Part shown: positions 23,725-31,529 of the stretch, in pieces
How positions within the stretch are numbered: the first letter of the stretch is position 1
How the letters are laid out: each line of letters starts with the position of its first letter
Origin: an uncultured Blautia sp.
GTDB lineage: Bacteria; Bacillota; Clostridia; Lachnospirales; Lachnospiraceae
Assembly: GCA_900541345.1 (NCBI GenBank)
Contig: UQJE01000019.1
Coordinates: 1-34,553, forward strand
Length of the DNA: 34,553 bases
Reading direction: 5' to 3'
The notes under the pieces: model-generated
Databases searched by the model: none
Told to the model about the DNA's origin: nothing
Seen by the model: only the letters and a program-made list of their open reading frames with translations
Made by a program: the position numbers and the translations under genes

Positions 23725-23982
23725 ATGGAAAAAATTAAATTTCAGTCAGAGGACGGAACATCTGTGGAATTTTTCGTGGAGGAGCAGACAAGCATAGGCG
23801 GAACTGCGTACCTCCTTGTTTCTGATTCCGCGGAAGATGAAGCACAGGCATACATTTTAAAAGACGTGTCCGATACAGAGAGCCAGGAAGCCTGCTACGA
23901 GATGGTAGAGGACGAGGAAGAGCTTGAGGCTGTATTCAAAGTTTTTGAGCAGATGATGGAAGATGTGGATTTTGAAATGTGA
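23725..23982 (+). CDS. DUF1292 domain protein (YrzB family)
   Basis: An acidic 85-residue protein. EKIKFQSEDGTSVEFFVEEQTSIGGTAYLLVSD and the ending MVEDEEELEAVFKVFEQMMEDV (each shown in part) fit DUF1292/YrzB. The function is unknown. Position after ruvX is conserved in Firmicutes. Its stop is 10 bp before the rnj start. Confidence 0.9.
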   Translation: MEKIKFQSEDGTSVEFFVEEQTSIGGTAYLLVSDSAEDEAQAYILKDVSDTESQEACYEMVEDEEELEAVFKVFEQMMEDVDFEM

Positions 23983-23992
23983 GGTGCAATGA

Positions 23993-25873
23993 TTGAACAA
24001 CGAAAACAGTAATAATAATATAAGAAGTGGTGGCCAGACAGGCTATACGGGAAATTACAGAAAACAGACAACCCGGTCGAAAAATTACAGTTATAATAAT
24101 AAATATAACAGCCGGCAGACAAAGCCGGGAAATGGAAAATACCAGGACAGGCAGCCTCGGCAGCCGTTTAAAGGTCCTGTAAAAAATATGGGAAAGAGCC
24201 CGGCAAGAAGAGGAAAAAGACCTTCCTCCAAATTAAAAATCATTCCGCTTGGAGGTCTGGAGCAGATCGGAATGAATATTACTGCCTTTGAGTATGAGGA
24301 TAGTATCGTAGTAGTGGATTGTGGTCTTTCCTTTCCGGAAGACGATATGCTGGGAATTGACCTTGTGATTCCTGACGTTACCTACTTAAAAGAAAATATC
24401 AGCAAGGTAAAAGGTTTTGTGATTACCCACGGTCACGAAGATCATATTGGCGCATTGCCGTATATCCTGAAGGACGTAAACGTACCTATTTACTCTACCA
24501 AGCTTACTCTCGGACTGATTTCCAATAAATTAAAGGAACACAATCTCACACGTTCTACAAAGCTGAAAGAAGTAAAGCATGGTCAGGTAATCAACCTGGG
24601 AGATTTCTCTATTGAATTTATTAAAACAAACCATAGTATTCAGGACGCTTCCGCACTGGCAATTTATTCTCCGGTGGGAATCGTAGTGCATACAGGGGAC
24701 TTTAAGGTGGATTACACACCGGTATTCGGAGATGCCATTGATTTACAGCGTTTTGCAGAAATCGGAAGAAAGGGCGTACTTGCCCTTATGTGCGACAGTA
24801 CAAACGCAGAGCGTCCGGGATTTACTATGTCGGAGCGCACAGTGGGAAAAGTATTTGATAATCTTTTTAACGAGTACAAAACTTCCCGAATCATTATTGC
24901 TACATTTGCATCAAATGTGGATCGTGTGCAGCAGATTATCGACACAGCTTATCGTTTTGGAAGAAAAGTTGCTGTGGAAGGCCGAAGCATGGTAAATATT
25001 ATTGCAACAGCCTCAGAGCTTGGATATTTAAGAATCCCGGATCAGACCTTAATTGATATAGATCAGGTGAAAAATTATCCGGACGAGCAGGTAGTACTGA
25101 TTACGACAGGAAGTCAGGGAGAATCTATGGCAGCTCTGTCACGTATGGCTGCAAGCATTCATAAGAAAATAACAATCAAACCGAACGACACGATTATTTT
25201 CAGTTCAAATCCAATTCCGGGAAATGAAAAAGCAGTGTCTAAGGTGATTAATGAACTGTCTATGAAAGGGGCAAAGGTTATCTTCCAGGACGCTCATGTT
25301 TCCGGACATGCATGTCAGGAAGAAATCAAGCTGATCTACTCTCTTGTAAAACCGAAGTATGCAGTTCCGGTGCATGGAGAATATCGCCATTTAACAGCAC
25401 AGGCACATGTAGCGGAAGGCCTTGGAATTCCGAAAGAGAACATCTATATTCTTTCTTCCGGAAATGTTCTGGAAATGGATGCACAGAGTGCAGAAGTAAC
25501 AGGAAGCGTGCATACGGGAGCAATTCTCGTGGATGGTCTTGGCGTAGGAGATGTAGGAAATATTGTTCTCCGAGACAGACAGCATCTGGCTGAGGACGGT
25601 ATTATGGTTGTAGTTATGACGTTGGAGCGCCACAGCAATGTTGTGCTGGCAGGACCGGATATTGTCTCCAGAGGTTTTGTTTATGTAAGAGAGTCCGAGG
25701 ATCTGATGGATCATGCAAGAGAAGTAGTAGAAAATGCGCTTGATTCCTGTCTTGACAGAAATATTACAGACTGGGGAAAAATCAAAACGGTTGTAAAGGA
25801 CGCATTAAGCGATTATCTCTGGAAAAGGACAAAGAGAAGTCCTATGATTCTTCCGATTATTATGGAGGCATAA
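23993..25873 (+). CDS. rnj: Ribonuclease J with basic Asn/Arg-rich N-terminal extension
   Basis: Metallo-beta-lactamase/beta-CASP nuclease with endo- and 5'-3' exonuclease activity in mRNA decay and rRNA maturation. The conserved core starts near residue 80 (LKIIPLGGLEQIGMN). The zinc motif HGHEDHIGALPY is at 146-157, ALAIYSPVGIVVHTGDFKVD follows, and the beta-CASP region has FASNVDRVQQII and TTGSQGESMAALSRM. Residues 1-80 form a low-complexity, positively charged extension absent from B. subtilis RNase J1, possibly for RNA or partner binding. The start is TTG at 23993 with GAGGTG 6 nt upstream; the nearby ATG at 23989 is out of frame and closes at once. Total length is 626, against about 555 in B. 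subtilis. Cannot be assigned to J1 or J2. Confidence 0.94.
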   Translation: MNNENSNNNIRSGGQTGYTGNYRKQTTRSKNYSYNNKYNSRQTKPGNGKYQDRQPRQPFKGPVKNMGKSPARRGKRPSSKLKIIPLGGLEQIGMNITAFEYEDSIVVVDCGLSFPEDDMLGIDLVIPDVTYLKENISKVKGFVITHGHEDHIGALPYILKDVNVPIYSTKLTLGLISNKLKEHNLTRSTKLKEVKHGQVINLGDFSIEFIKTNHSIQDASALAIYSPVGIVVHTGDFKVDYTPVFGDAIDLQRFAEIGRKGVLALMCDSTNAERPGFTMSERTVGKVFDNLFNEYKTSRIIIATFASNVDRVQQIIDTAYRFGRKVAVEGRSMVNIIATASELGYLRIPDQTLIDIDQVKNYPDEQVVLITTGSQGESMAALSRMAASIHKKITIKPNDTIIFSSNPIPGNEKAVSKVINELSMKGAKVIFQDAHVSGHACQEEIKLIYSLVKPKYAVPVHGEYRHLTAQAHVAEGLGIPKENIYILSSGNVLEMDAQSAEVTGSVHTGAILVDGLGVGDVGNIVLRDRQHLAEDGIMVVVMTLERHSNVVLAGPDIVSRGFVYVRESEDLMDHAREVVENALDSCLDRNITDWGKIKTVVKDALSDYLWKRTKRSPMILPIIMEA

Positions 25874-25899
25874 GGAGCCTCTGAAATGCAGGAGAGACA

Positions 25900-26238
25900 A
25901 TGGATAAGATAGAAGAAAGTGTGGAAATGCTTCTTCAGGTGATAAGAGGAAGCGAAGTATACATGGATTATAAGAAGCAGGAAGAGAAGATCATGTCAAA
26001 TCCGGAGCTTTTAGACAGAGTGAATCAGTTCCGCGCAAAGAATTACCGCCTTCAAAAGGAGGCGGAAAGCCAGGGGCTTTTCCGTGTGGCAGAAAGTATT
26101 GCGAAAGAATCTTCTCAGCTTCGCAAGATTCCGGAAGTGAATGCCTATCTTGATGCGGAGCTTGCTCTTTGCAAGCTTTTGCAGAAGATAGGAAGAACTG
26201 TGACAGAAGGTATAGATATGATGATTCCGGAACTGTAG
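25900..26238 (+). CDS. YlbF/YmcA family protein
   Basis: A 112-residue helical protein fitting the Com_YlbF/YmcA family: VEMLLQVIRGSEVYMDYKKQEEKI, then NPELLDRVNQFRAKNYRLQ and NAYLDAELALCKLLQKIG. In B. subtilis YlbF, YmcA and YaaT form a complex that stimulates RNase Y-dependent RNA processing. Adjacency to rnj (27 bp) is consistent with an RNA-decay role, but that is inference. Which paralogue it is cannot be decided. Confidence 0.87.
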   Translation: MDKIEESVEMLLQVIRGSEVYMDYKKQEEKIMSNPELLDRVNQFRAKNYRLQKEAESQGLFRVAESIAKESSQLRKIPEVNAYLDAELALCKLLQKIGRTVTEGIDMMIPEL

Positions 26239-26283
26239 CAGAGCATGGCGGTCAAAATCGCCTGAAAGAGAAAGGAGCAAAGT

Positions 26284-26688
26284 ATGGGTAACGTAAGAGA
26301 CACCGTAGGAAAAGCAGGCGTAGTTCTGGCAAGCGGCTTTTTCCGGGCTGCTCTTTATGTCTGCGTGGCAGTGTTGATTTTCTGGCTTGGAAGATCGGCG
26401 TATCAGTTCGGATACGATGTGTTTAATCAGCAGGCAATGAGTCCGGGAAACGGGCAGGAAGTAACCATCGTAGTGGAGGAAGGAGCCTCCGTGTATAAGG
26501 TTGCAAAAACGCTGGAGAAAAAAGGTCTTGTGGAAGATGCGCTTGTTTTTTATGTGCAGGAAAAGCTGTCCAATTACAGTGGACAAATGAAGCCTGGAAC
26601 GTATCTCTTAAGTACCGCTTATACCCCTGTGAGAATTATGGGAATTCTTGCGGGAGACGAGGAACAGGAAGGAGCCGAAACCACGTGA
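26284..26688 (+). CDS. MltG-like membrane protein reduced to the N-terminal LysM-like domain
   Basis: A 134-residue protein. A membrane segment (about 17-37) is followed by a domain (about 59-125) matching the start of MltG/YceG: VTIVVEEGASVYKVAKTLEKKGLVED, then YSGQMKPGTYLLS (each shown in part). MltG is an endolytic transglycosylase, normally about 330 residues or more, that cuts nascent peptidoglycan; its catalytic Glu lies in a C-terminal domain that is missing here. The stop overlaps the next start (GTGA), with no remnant of the catalytic domain downstream, so this looks like a settled short form rather than recent decay. It occupies the conserved mltG slot before trmR. A regulatory or competing role is possible. 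Confidence 0.8.
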   Translation: MGNVRDTVGKAGVVLASGFFRAALYVCVAVLIFWLGRSAYQFGYDVFNQQAMSPGNGQEVTIVVEEGASVYKVAKTLEKKGLVEDALVFYVQEKLSNYSGQMKPGTYLLSTAYTPVRIMGILAGDEEQEGAETT

Positions 26689-27329
26689 TTGTAGATGAGC
26701 GTATGCGAACGTATATTAACTCACTGAACACAGGAAATACGGCTTTTCTGGAAGAACTGGAACAGGCTGCACTGGAAACAGGAGTGCCTGTGATCCGAAG
26801 AGAAATGCAGAGCTTTATAAAGATGCTTCTGGCGATGAAAAAGCCAAAACGAATTCTGGAGGTGGGGACAGCCATTGGCTTCTCCACACTTCTTATGTGT
26901 GAGTATGGTCCCTCCGACCTTAAAATTACCACAATAGAAAACTACGAAAAGAGAATCCCCATTGCAAAAGAAAACTTTAAGAAGGCAGGAAGAGAAGAAC
27001 AGATCACACTTCTGGAGGGAGATGCGGGAGAAATTTTAAAAACTCTTTCGGAGACATATGATTTTATTTTTATGGATGCGGCAAAGGGACAGTATATAAA
27101 CTGGCTTCCTGATGTTTTGCGCCTTATGGAAAAAGGAAGTGTCCTTGTGTCGGATAATGTGCTTCAGGAAGGGGATATTATAGAATCTCGCTATCTTGTG
27201 GAGCGGAGAAACCGCACCATTTATAAAAGAATGAGGGAATATCTTTATGAGCTGACCCATAATCCGATTCTTGTAACCTCTGTTCTTCCTGTGGGAGACG
27301 GAGCAGCAGTGAGTATCAGACAGGAGTGA
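26685..27329 (+). CDS. trmR: SAM-dependent O-methyltransferase, probable tRNA 5-hydroxyuridine methyltransferase
   Basis: A 214-residue class I methyltransferase of the O-methyltransferase 3 family. ILEVGTAIGFSTLLM is SAM motif I, ITTIENYEKRIPIAKENF is the acidic-loop region, and DFIFMDAAKGQYINWL contains metal-binding Asp residues. VLVSDNVLQEGDI follows. B. subtilis YrrM (TrmR) methylates 5-hydroxyuridine to 5-methoxyuridine at tRNA wobble positions and is encoded between mltG and the U32 genes. The same order here supports the assignment. The start is GTG at 26685, overlapping the previous stop, with AGGAAGGAG about 10 nt upstream. Confidence 0.87.
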   Translation: MIVDERMRTYINSLNTGNTAFLEELEQAALETGVPVIRREMQSFIKMLLAMKKPKRILEVGTAIGFSTLLMCEYGPSDLKITTIENYEKRIPIAKENFKKAGREEQITLLEGDAGEILKTLSETYDFIFMDAAKGQYINWLPDVLRLMEKGSVLVSDNVLQEGDIIESRYLVERRNRTIYKRMREYLYELTHNPILVTSVLPVGDGAAVSIRQE

Positions 27330-27333
27330 AAAA

Positions 27334-28560
27334 ATGAGAAAACCAGAACTATTAGTTCCCGCAAGCAGCCTTGAAGTGTTAAAAATTGCTGTTATTTTTG
27401 GTGCGGATGCAGTGTATATCGGCGGTGAGGCATTCGGACTTCGGGCAAAGGCAAAAAATTTCTCAAAAGAAGATATGCGAGAGGGAATCGCCTTTGCGCA
27501 CGAGCATGGAGTAAAGGTCTATGTGACAGTAAATATTCTTGCTCATAATGAAGACCTGGAGGGTGTACGGGAATATCTTTATGAACTGAAGGAATTAAAG
27601 CCGGATGGACTGATTATTGCAGATCCGGGAATTTTTACATATGCAAAAGAAATCTGCCCGGAAATTGAGCGCCATATCAGCACCCAGGCAAATAATACAA
27701 ATTATGAGACATACCGTTTCTGGTATGAGCTTGGGGCAAAGCGCGTGGTGACAGCGAGAGAGCTTTCTCTTGAGGAAATTCGTGGCATTCGCGCTCACAT
27801 TCCGGAGGATATGGAAATTGAAACTTTTGTTCATGGGGCAATGTGTATTTCCTATTCAGGCCGGTGCCTTTTAAGTAATTATCTTGTGGGGAGAGATGCA
27901 AACAGAGGTGCCTGCACTCATCCCTGCAGATGGAAGTATTCCATTGTGGAAGAGAAGCGTCCGGGAGAGTATATGCCTGTTTTTGAAAATGAAAGAGGAA
28001 CTTATATTTTTAATTCAAAGGACCTCTGCATGATTGAACATATGGATGACGTATTAACCAGCGGCATTGACAGTCTTAAAATAGAAGGTCGTATGAAAAC
28101 TGCGCTTTATGTTGCGACTGTGGCACGAACTTACAGAAAAGCCATTGATGATTACATGGAGAGTCCGGAAAAATATAAGGCAAATATGGACTGGTATAAA
28201 GAACAGATTTCAAACTGTACTTACCGCCAGTTTACGACTGGATTTTTCTACGGAAAGCCAGATGAGAATACGCAGATTTATGATAATAACACTTATGTGA
28301 AGGAGTACACATATCTGGGGTTTGCAGAGGATATAGACGAACACGGTTTTGTACAGATTACACAGAGAAATAAGTTTGTCACGGGAGAAACCATAGAGGT
28401 GATGAAGCCGAATGGGGAGAATATTCCGGTGACAGTAAAAGCCATTTATGATGAGGATGGCAATCAGGTGGAAAGCGCACCGCACCCTCAGCAGAAATTA
28501 TTTGTAGATCTCGGAATTAAAATGGAAGTATATGACCTTTTGAGAAGAGCAGAAGCATAA
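27334..28560 (+). CDS. U32 family protein, probable tRNA hydroxylation protein TrhP
   Basis: A 408-residue member of peptidase family U32. It begins PELLVPASSLEVLKIAVIFGADAVYIGG and contains the family signature TFVHGAMCISYSGRCLLSNYL (given in part: HGAMC, SGRCLLSN), then GACTHPCRWKY and SLKIEGRMKT. The clustered cysteines probably hold an Fe-S centre. In B. subtilis (YrrN/YrrO) and E. coli, TrhP-type U32 proteins hydroxylate wobble uridine using prephenate, giving the substrate for TrmR, whose gene is 4 bp upstream. Only one U32 gene is present, against two in B. subtilis. Earlier annotations as collagenase-like protease are probably misleading. Confidence 0.9.
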   Translation: MRKPELLVPASSLEVLKIAVIFGADAVYIGGEAFGLRAKAKNFSKEDMREGIAFAHEHGVKVYVTVNILAHNEDLEGVREYLYELKELKPDGLIIADPGIFTYAKEICPEIERHISTQANNTNYETYRFWYELGAKRVVTARELSLEEIRGIRAHIPEDMEIETFVHGAMCISYSGRCLLSNYLVGRDANRGACTHPCRWKYSIVEEKRPGEYMPVFENERGTYIFNSKDLCMIEHMDDVLTSGIDSLKIEGRMKTALYVATVARTYRKAIDDYMESPEKYKANMDWYKEQISNCTYRQFTTGFFYGKPDENTQIYDNNTYVKEYTYLGFAEDIDEHGFVQITQRNKFVTGETIEVMKPNGENIPVTVKAIYDEDGNQVESAPHPQQKLFVDLGIKMEVYDLLRRAEA

Positions 28561-28570
28561 GAACACAGAG

Positions 28571-28606
28571 AACCGCTGCCAACAGAGAAATCTGTCGGCG
28601 GCGGTT
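28571..28606. terminator. Strong hairpin between convergent trhP and sigma genes
   Basis: AACCGCTGCC (28571-28580) pairs with GGCGGCGGTT (28597-28606) with one G-U wobble. After an A/C mismatch an inner stem ACAGA/TCTGT is capped by a GAAA tetraloop. T-richness on both sides is only modest, so it is probably a bidirectional terminator or 3'-end stabiliser. The right arm touches the stop codon of the sigma gene. Confidence 0.65.
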
Positions 28607-29235
28607 TATACATTTTCGGGGAAAAGATCCCGAAGCTTTAAAAGTGCATTTTTTTCAATGCGGGATACATAGGAACGGCTGATGGAAAGCTTCTGTGCAA
28701 TTTCTCTCTGTGTTTTTTCGGGAATACCGAAAAGTCCGTAGCGCAGGCAGATTACCTGATACTCTTTTTCTGAGAGGACATTTTTCATGGAATGAAGCAA
28801 ATAGGAAGTGTTTTCACGGATAAAACATTCCTCCACAATATCAACGGGCTCGCTTTCAATCACATCCAGAAGATTGATTTCATTTCCTTCCCGGTCTGTT
28901 CCGATTGGTTCATAAAGAGAGACTTCTCTTGCTCTTTTCTTTCTGGAACGAAGCATCATTAAAAGTTCGTTATCAATGCAGCGGGCGGCGTATGTGGAAA
29001 GGCGGGCTGACTTTTTCATGTCAAAAGTGGAGACTGCCTTAATAAGTCCTATGGTACCGATGGAAATCAGATCGTCCATATCTTCGTCTGTGTTCTGATA
29101 TTTTTTGACAACGTGGGCAACGAGACGGAGATTTCGTTCAATCAAGATATTCTTTGCTTCTAAATCGCCCTCTCGGTATCGTCGTAAGTATAATTTTTCC
29201 TCCGAAGAGGACAATGGTTTTAAGAAGGTTTTCAA
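28606..29235 (-). CDS. sigK: RNA polymerase sporulation sigma factor, SigK-like, without pro-sequence
   Basis: A 209-residue sigma-70 family protein with region 2 (RNLRLVAHVVKKY, DLISIGTIGLIKAVSTFD, ARLSTYAARCIDNE), the SigE/SigK-type segment VSLYEPIGTDREGNEI, and region 4 (TQREIAQKLSISRSYVSRIEKNAL). It is closest in pattern to SigK, the late mother-cell sporulation factor. B. subtilis SigK carries about 20 extra N-terminal residues removed by proteolysis; here the protein starts at the mature region (KPLSSSEEK). An in-frame TGA lies four codons before the TTG start, so no pro-sequence can be encoded upstream. No intervening element splits the gene. SigE is a less likely alternative. The RBS is weak (GAGG about 8 nt upstream). 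Confidence 0.85.
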   Translation of the reverse strand: MKTFLKPLSSSEEKLYLRRYREGDLEAKNILIERNLRLVAHVVKKYQNTDEDMDDLISIGTIGLIKAVSTFDMKKSARLSTYAARCIDNELLMMLRSRKKRAREVSLYEPIGTDREGNEINLLDVIESEPVDIVEECFIRENTSYLLHSMKNVLSEKEYQVICLRYGLFGIPEKTQREIAQKLSISRSYVSRIEKNALLKLRDLFPENV

Positions 29236-29262
29236 AATTCTGCCTCAAAGGGGATTTCTATA

Positions 29263-29291
29263 TAGTCTATGTGGAGAAAGAGAAATTTGTG
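29263..29291 (-). promoter_or_regulatory. Candidate SigK/SigE-type sporulation promoter for the sigma gene
   Basis: On the minus strand CACA (complement of 29288-29291) and CATAGACTA (complement of 29263-29271) are separated by 16 bp. This fits the SigK consensus mACm-N16-CATAnnnTA; the -10 also resembles SigE sites. It gives a leader of about 20 nt before the TTG at 29235. Autoregulation is inferred. Confidence 0.55.
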
Positions 29292-29308
29292 CTTTTCCAC
29301 ATTATTTA

Positions 29309-29337
29309 TTGTAAATTCTGAAAAAGACAGATATAAT
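29309..29337 (+). promoter_or_regulatory. SigA-type promoter of the asparaginase gene
   Basis: TTGTAA (29309-29314), 17-bp spacer, perfect TATAAT (29332-29337). Start codon at 29369 with AAAAGGAG between. Confidence 0.72.
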
Positions 29338-29368
29338 GAAGTCATTACAAAAGGAGCAGAAAAATAAG

Positions 29369-30370
29369 ATGACAAAAAAAAGAATTCTGATTATCAACAC
29401 AGGAGGAACCCTTTCCTCTGTAAACGGTGAGGACGGACTTGTGCCGGGAATGCAAAGCAGAGATATGTTAGAAGAGCTTCGCATGGTATCAAGAAATCTG
29501 GAACTGGAGACAGAAGACTTCTGTTCTGTTGATAGTGCCAATATTTTTCCGGAGGACTGGGCAAGGCTTGCAGAGCTGATCGGAAAAAGAAGCGGAGAAT
29601 ATCATGGAATTACAGTGATTCACGGCACAGATACGCTTGCTTATACCGCGTCTATGCTTGCGTTTATGCTTCAAAATATATCGATTCCTGTAGTAGTGAC
29701 AGGAAGCCAGCTTTCGATTGCAGATCCTGTAGCAGATGCGATGGAAAACTGTCGCTGCGGGATTCATATGGCGGCAAGTGGCTGTCCCGGAGTGTTTGTG
29801 GCATTTAATAGAAAAGTTATGCTCGGCTGTCGTGCCTCGAAGGTACGCACCATGAGCTTTGATGCCTTTGAGAGCATTAACTATCCGTATATTGGGGAAA
29901 TCAGTTCTCTCGGACTTCATATAAAAAAAGAAAATCTTGTGGAGAAAAAAGGGATTTTTCGTCCCCAGACATCATATTCCGATAAAGTATTTCTTCTAAA
30001 ACTGTATCCGGGGATAAATCCTTCGATATTAGAATATCTTCAGGAGCAGGGATATAGAGGCGTATATCTGGAAGGGTTTGGACTGGGAGGAATGCCGTTT
30101 CTGAAAAATGATTTTATCGGTGCAGCAGGAAAAGCCATTGATAATGGCATGGTCATTCTTGCAGGAAGCCAGTGCAGATATGAAGGAAGTAATCTGTCTG
30201 TATATGAAACAGGAAGAAAAGCGTTAAAAAGCGGAGTGCTTCAGGCGTATGATATGACGGCGGAAGCGGCAGTGACTAAGCTTATGTGGGTTTTGGGTCA
30301 GACAGAGGATATTCGGGAAATCAGAGAATATTTTTCTGTAGACATTGCAGGCGAGGTTTCTATTAATTAA
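29369..30370 (+). CDS. ansA: Asparaginase (type I, cytoplasmic-type)
   Basis: Hydrolyses asparagine to aspartate and ammonia. The 333-residue protein has both catalytic threonine motifs: IINTGGTLSS at the N-terminus and VIHGTDTLAYTASML, with VVVTGSQLSIADP between them and GFGLGGMPF later. No signal peptide is visible, which fits the cytoplasmic type I group. ATG 29369 is preferred to the ATG at 29336, which overlaps the -10 box and would place AAAAGGAG inside the gene. A ribokinase-like gene follows after 16 bp, so the two form an operon. Confidence 0.93.
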   Translation: MTKKRILIINTGGTLSSVNGEDGLVPGMQSRDMLEELRMVSRNLELETEDFCSVDSANIFPEDWARLAELIGKRSGEYHGITVIHGTDTLAYTASMLAFMLQNISIPVVVTGSQLSIADPVADAMENCRCGIHMAASGCPGVFVAFNRKVMLGCRASKVRTMSFDAFESINYPYIGEISSLGLHIKKENLVEKKGIFRPQTSYSDKVFLLKLYPGINPSILEYLQEQGYRGVYLEGFGLGGMPFLKNDFIGAAGKAIDNGMVILAGSQCRYEGSNLSVYETGRKALKSGVLQAYDMTAEAAVTKLMWVLGQTEDIREIREYFSVDIAGEVSIN

Positions 30371-30386
30371 CGGGAGGTATTATAAA

Positions 30387-31265
30387 ATGAAGGTATTAAA
30401 CTTTGGCTCTATGAACGTAGATTATGTATATCAGGTAGATCATATTTTGATTCCGGGAGAAACCCTGGCGTCGAAAGAGAGAAATGTATTTTGCGGAGGA
30501 AAGGGGCTGAATCAGTCGATTGCTCTTGCAAAAGCAGGAATTCCCGTGTATCATGCAGGACTTGTGGGAGAGGGAGGAGATGCCCTTCTTGAAGCCTGCA
30601 GAGAAAACGGGGTAAATACACAATTTGTAAAAAGAGTGGAAGGTCCCTGTGGACACACTATGATTCAGGTGGATAAAAACGGACAGAATTCCATTCTTCT
30701 GTTTGGCGGTTCAAACCGCTCTATAACAAAAGATTTTGTAGATGAAGTTCTTGAAAATTTTGAAAAAGGAGATATGATTCTTCTTCAGAATGAGATTAAT
30801 GAGCTGGCCTACATTATAGATTGTGCGTATGAAAAGGGAATGATGATTATTTTAAATCCGTCTCCTTATGACAGCGCTCTTGAGGAATGTGACCTTGCGA
30901 AAGTAAGTCTGTTTCTTGTAAATGAAATCGAGGGAGAGCAGATTACAGGAGAGAAGCAGCCGGAAAAGATTCTTGAAAAAATAAAAGAGAAGTATCCCGA
31001 TGCTTCTGTTGTGCTCACACTTGGAAGCGAGGGTTCTGTATACCAGGACAAGACAGGAATTTACCGTCAGGAAATTTTCAAGGTAAAAGCAGTAGATACA
31101 ACGGCTGCAGGAGATACATTTACCGGCTATTTTATTTCCTCCATTATAGATGGAAAACCGGTGCAGGAAGGTCTCTCTCTGGCTGCAAAGGCATCAGCAA
31201 TTGCCGTTTCAAGACCTGGTGCTGTATCTTCCATTCCTCTGAAAAATGAAGTGGAAAATGCTTGA
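30387..31265 (+). CDS. PfkB-family sugar kinase, ribokinase-like
   Basis: A 292-residue kinase. NFGSMNVDYVYQVDHILIPGETL and FCGGKGLNQSIALAKAG form the N-terminal PfkB pattern typical of ribokinases (GGKGxNQ). NEIEGEQITG and VDTTAAGDTFTGYF contain the ATP/catalytic-base motif, with the Asp of GD. The substrate is probably a pentose or nucleoside, but cannot be fixed by sequence alone; the pairing with asparaginase gives no clue. ATG 30387 is chosen for CGGGAGG just upstream. The hflK riboswitch promoter overlaps its 3' end. Confidence 0.88.
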   Translation: MKVLNFGSMNVDYVYQVDHILIPGETLASKERNVFCGGKGLNQSIALAKAGIPVYHAGLVGEGGDALLEACRENGVNTQFVKRVEGPCGHTMIQVDKNGQNSILLFGGSNRSITKDFVDEVLENFEKGDMILLQNEINELAYIIDCAYEKGMMIILNPSPYDSALEECDLAKVSLFLVNEIEGEQITGEKQPEKILEKIKEKYPDASVVLTLGSEGSVYQDKTGIYRQEIFKVKAVDTTAAGDTFTGYFISSIIDGKPVQEGLSLAAKASAIAVSRPGAVSSIPLKNEVENA

Positions 31266-31290
31266 TTTTCTGAAAAAAATATGGTAATAT
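31262..31290 (+). promoter_or_regulatory. SigA-type promoter of the riboswitch-hflKC unit
   Basis: TTGATT (31262-31267), 17-bp spacer, TAATAT (31285-31290). Transcription would start near 31297, just before the aptamer's P1 strand. The -35 box overlaps the stop codon of the upstream kinase gene. Confidence 0.65.
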
Positions 31291-31301
31291 CTTGTACAAA
31301 G

Positions 31302-31424
31302 AAAAGGGAGTAGCGGCCATCATTTTTTGGAAAGCTGGACTTGTTTTCGCAAAAGAATGGTACATATATGCGTCAGAACGGTATATAGAATTACCCGCAA
31401 TATGACATAAACAGCGAGACTTTT
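31302..31424 (+). ncRNA. yybP-ykoY-type (Mn2+) riboswitch aptamer
   Basis: The conserved elements of the yybP-ykoY motif appear in order. P1 is AAAAG (31302-31306) with CTTTT (31420-31424). The L1 sequence GGAGTAGC is at 31307-31314. P2 is closed by CCAT (31317-31320) and ATGG (31357-31360). P3 is CATATATGC (31363-31371) with GCAATATG (31397-31404), allowing one bulge. GTCA is at 31372-31375, and GGTA (31380-31383) pairs with TACC (31392-31395). The 3' signature AGCGAGA is at 31413-31419, next to P1. The short linker ACATAAAC replaces the optional fourth helix. This class senses Mn2+ in bacteria. Assignment is by eye from the published consensus, not by a covariance model. Confidence 0.85.
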
Positions 31425-31474
31425 GTTTTGAGACACAGAGAATGTGTGTCCAGGACAAAGGTCTTTTTCTTTTC
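31417..31474 (+). terminator. Riboswitch-controlled intrinsic terminator before hflK
   Basis: AGAC (31417-31420) pairs with GTCT (31461-31464), and the stem continues through TTTGT/ACAAA and GACACA (31432-31437)/TGTGTC (31445-31450). That makes about 20 pairs including G-U wobbles and one bulge, followed by TTTTTCTTTT. Its 5' arm shares bases 31417-31424 with the AGCGAGA signature and the 3' strand of P1. Metal-bound aptamer would therefore block the terminator, giving an ON switch (inferred). Confidence 0.85.
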
Positions 31475-31529
31475 TTCAAAACTAAAGGTGAGCAGTAATA
31501 AATTTTTCATAATAAGAAGGAGGAAAAAC

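Noticed and set aside
31428..31529. Longer HflK starting upstream of 31530
   Set aside because: The extension would be encoded by the riboswitch terminator hairpin and has no ribosome binding site. GTG 31530 has AAGGAGG at ideal spacing.
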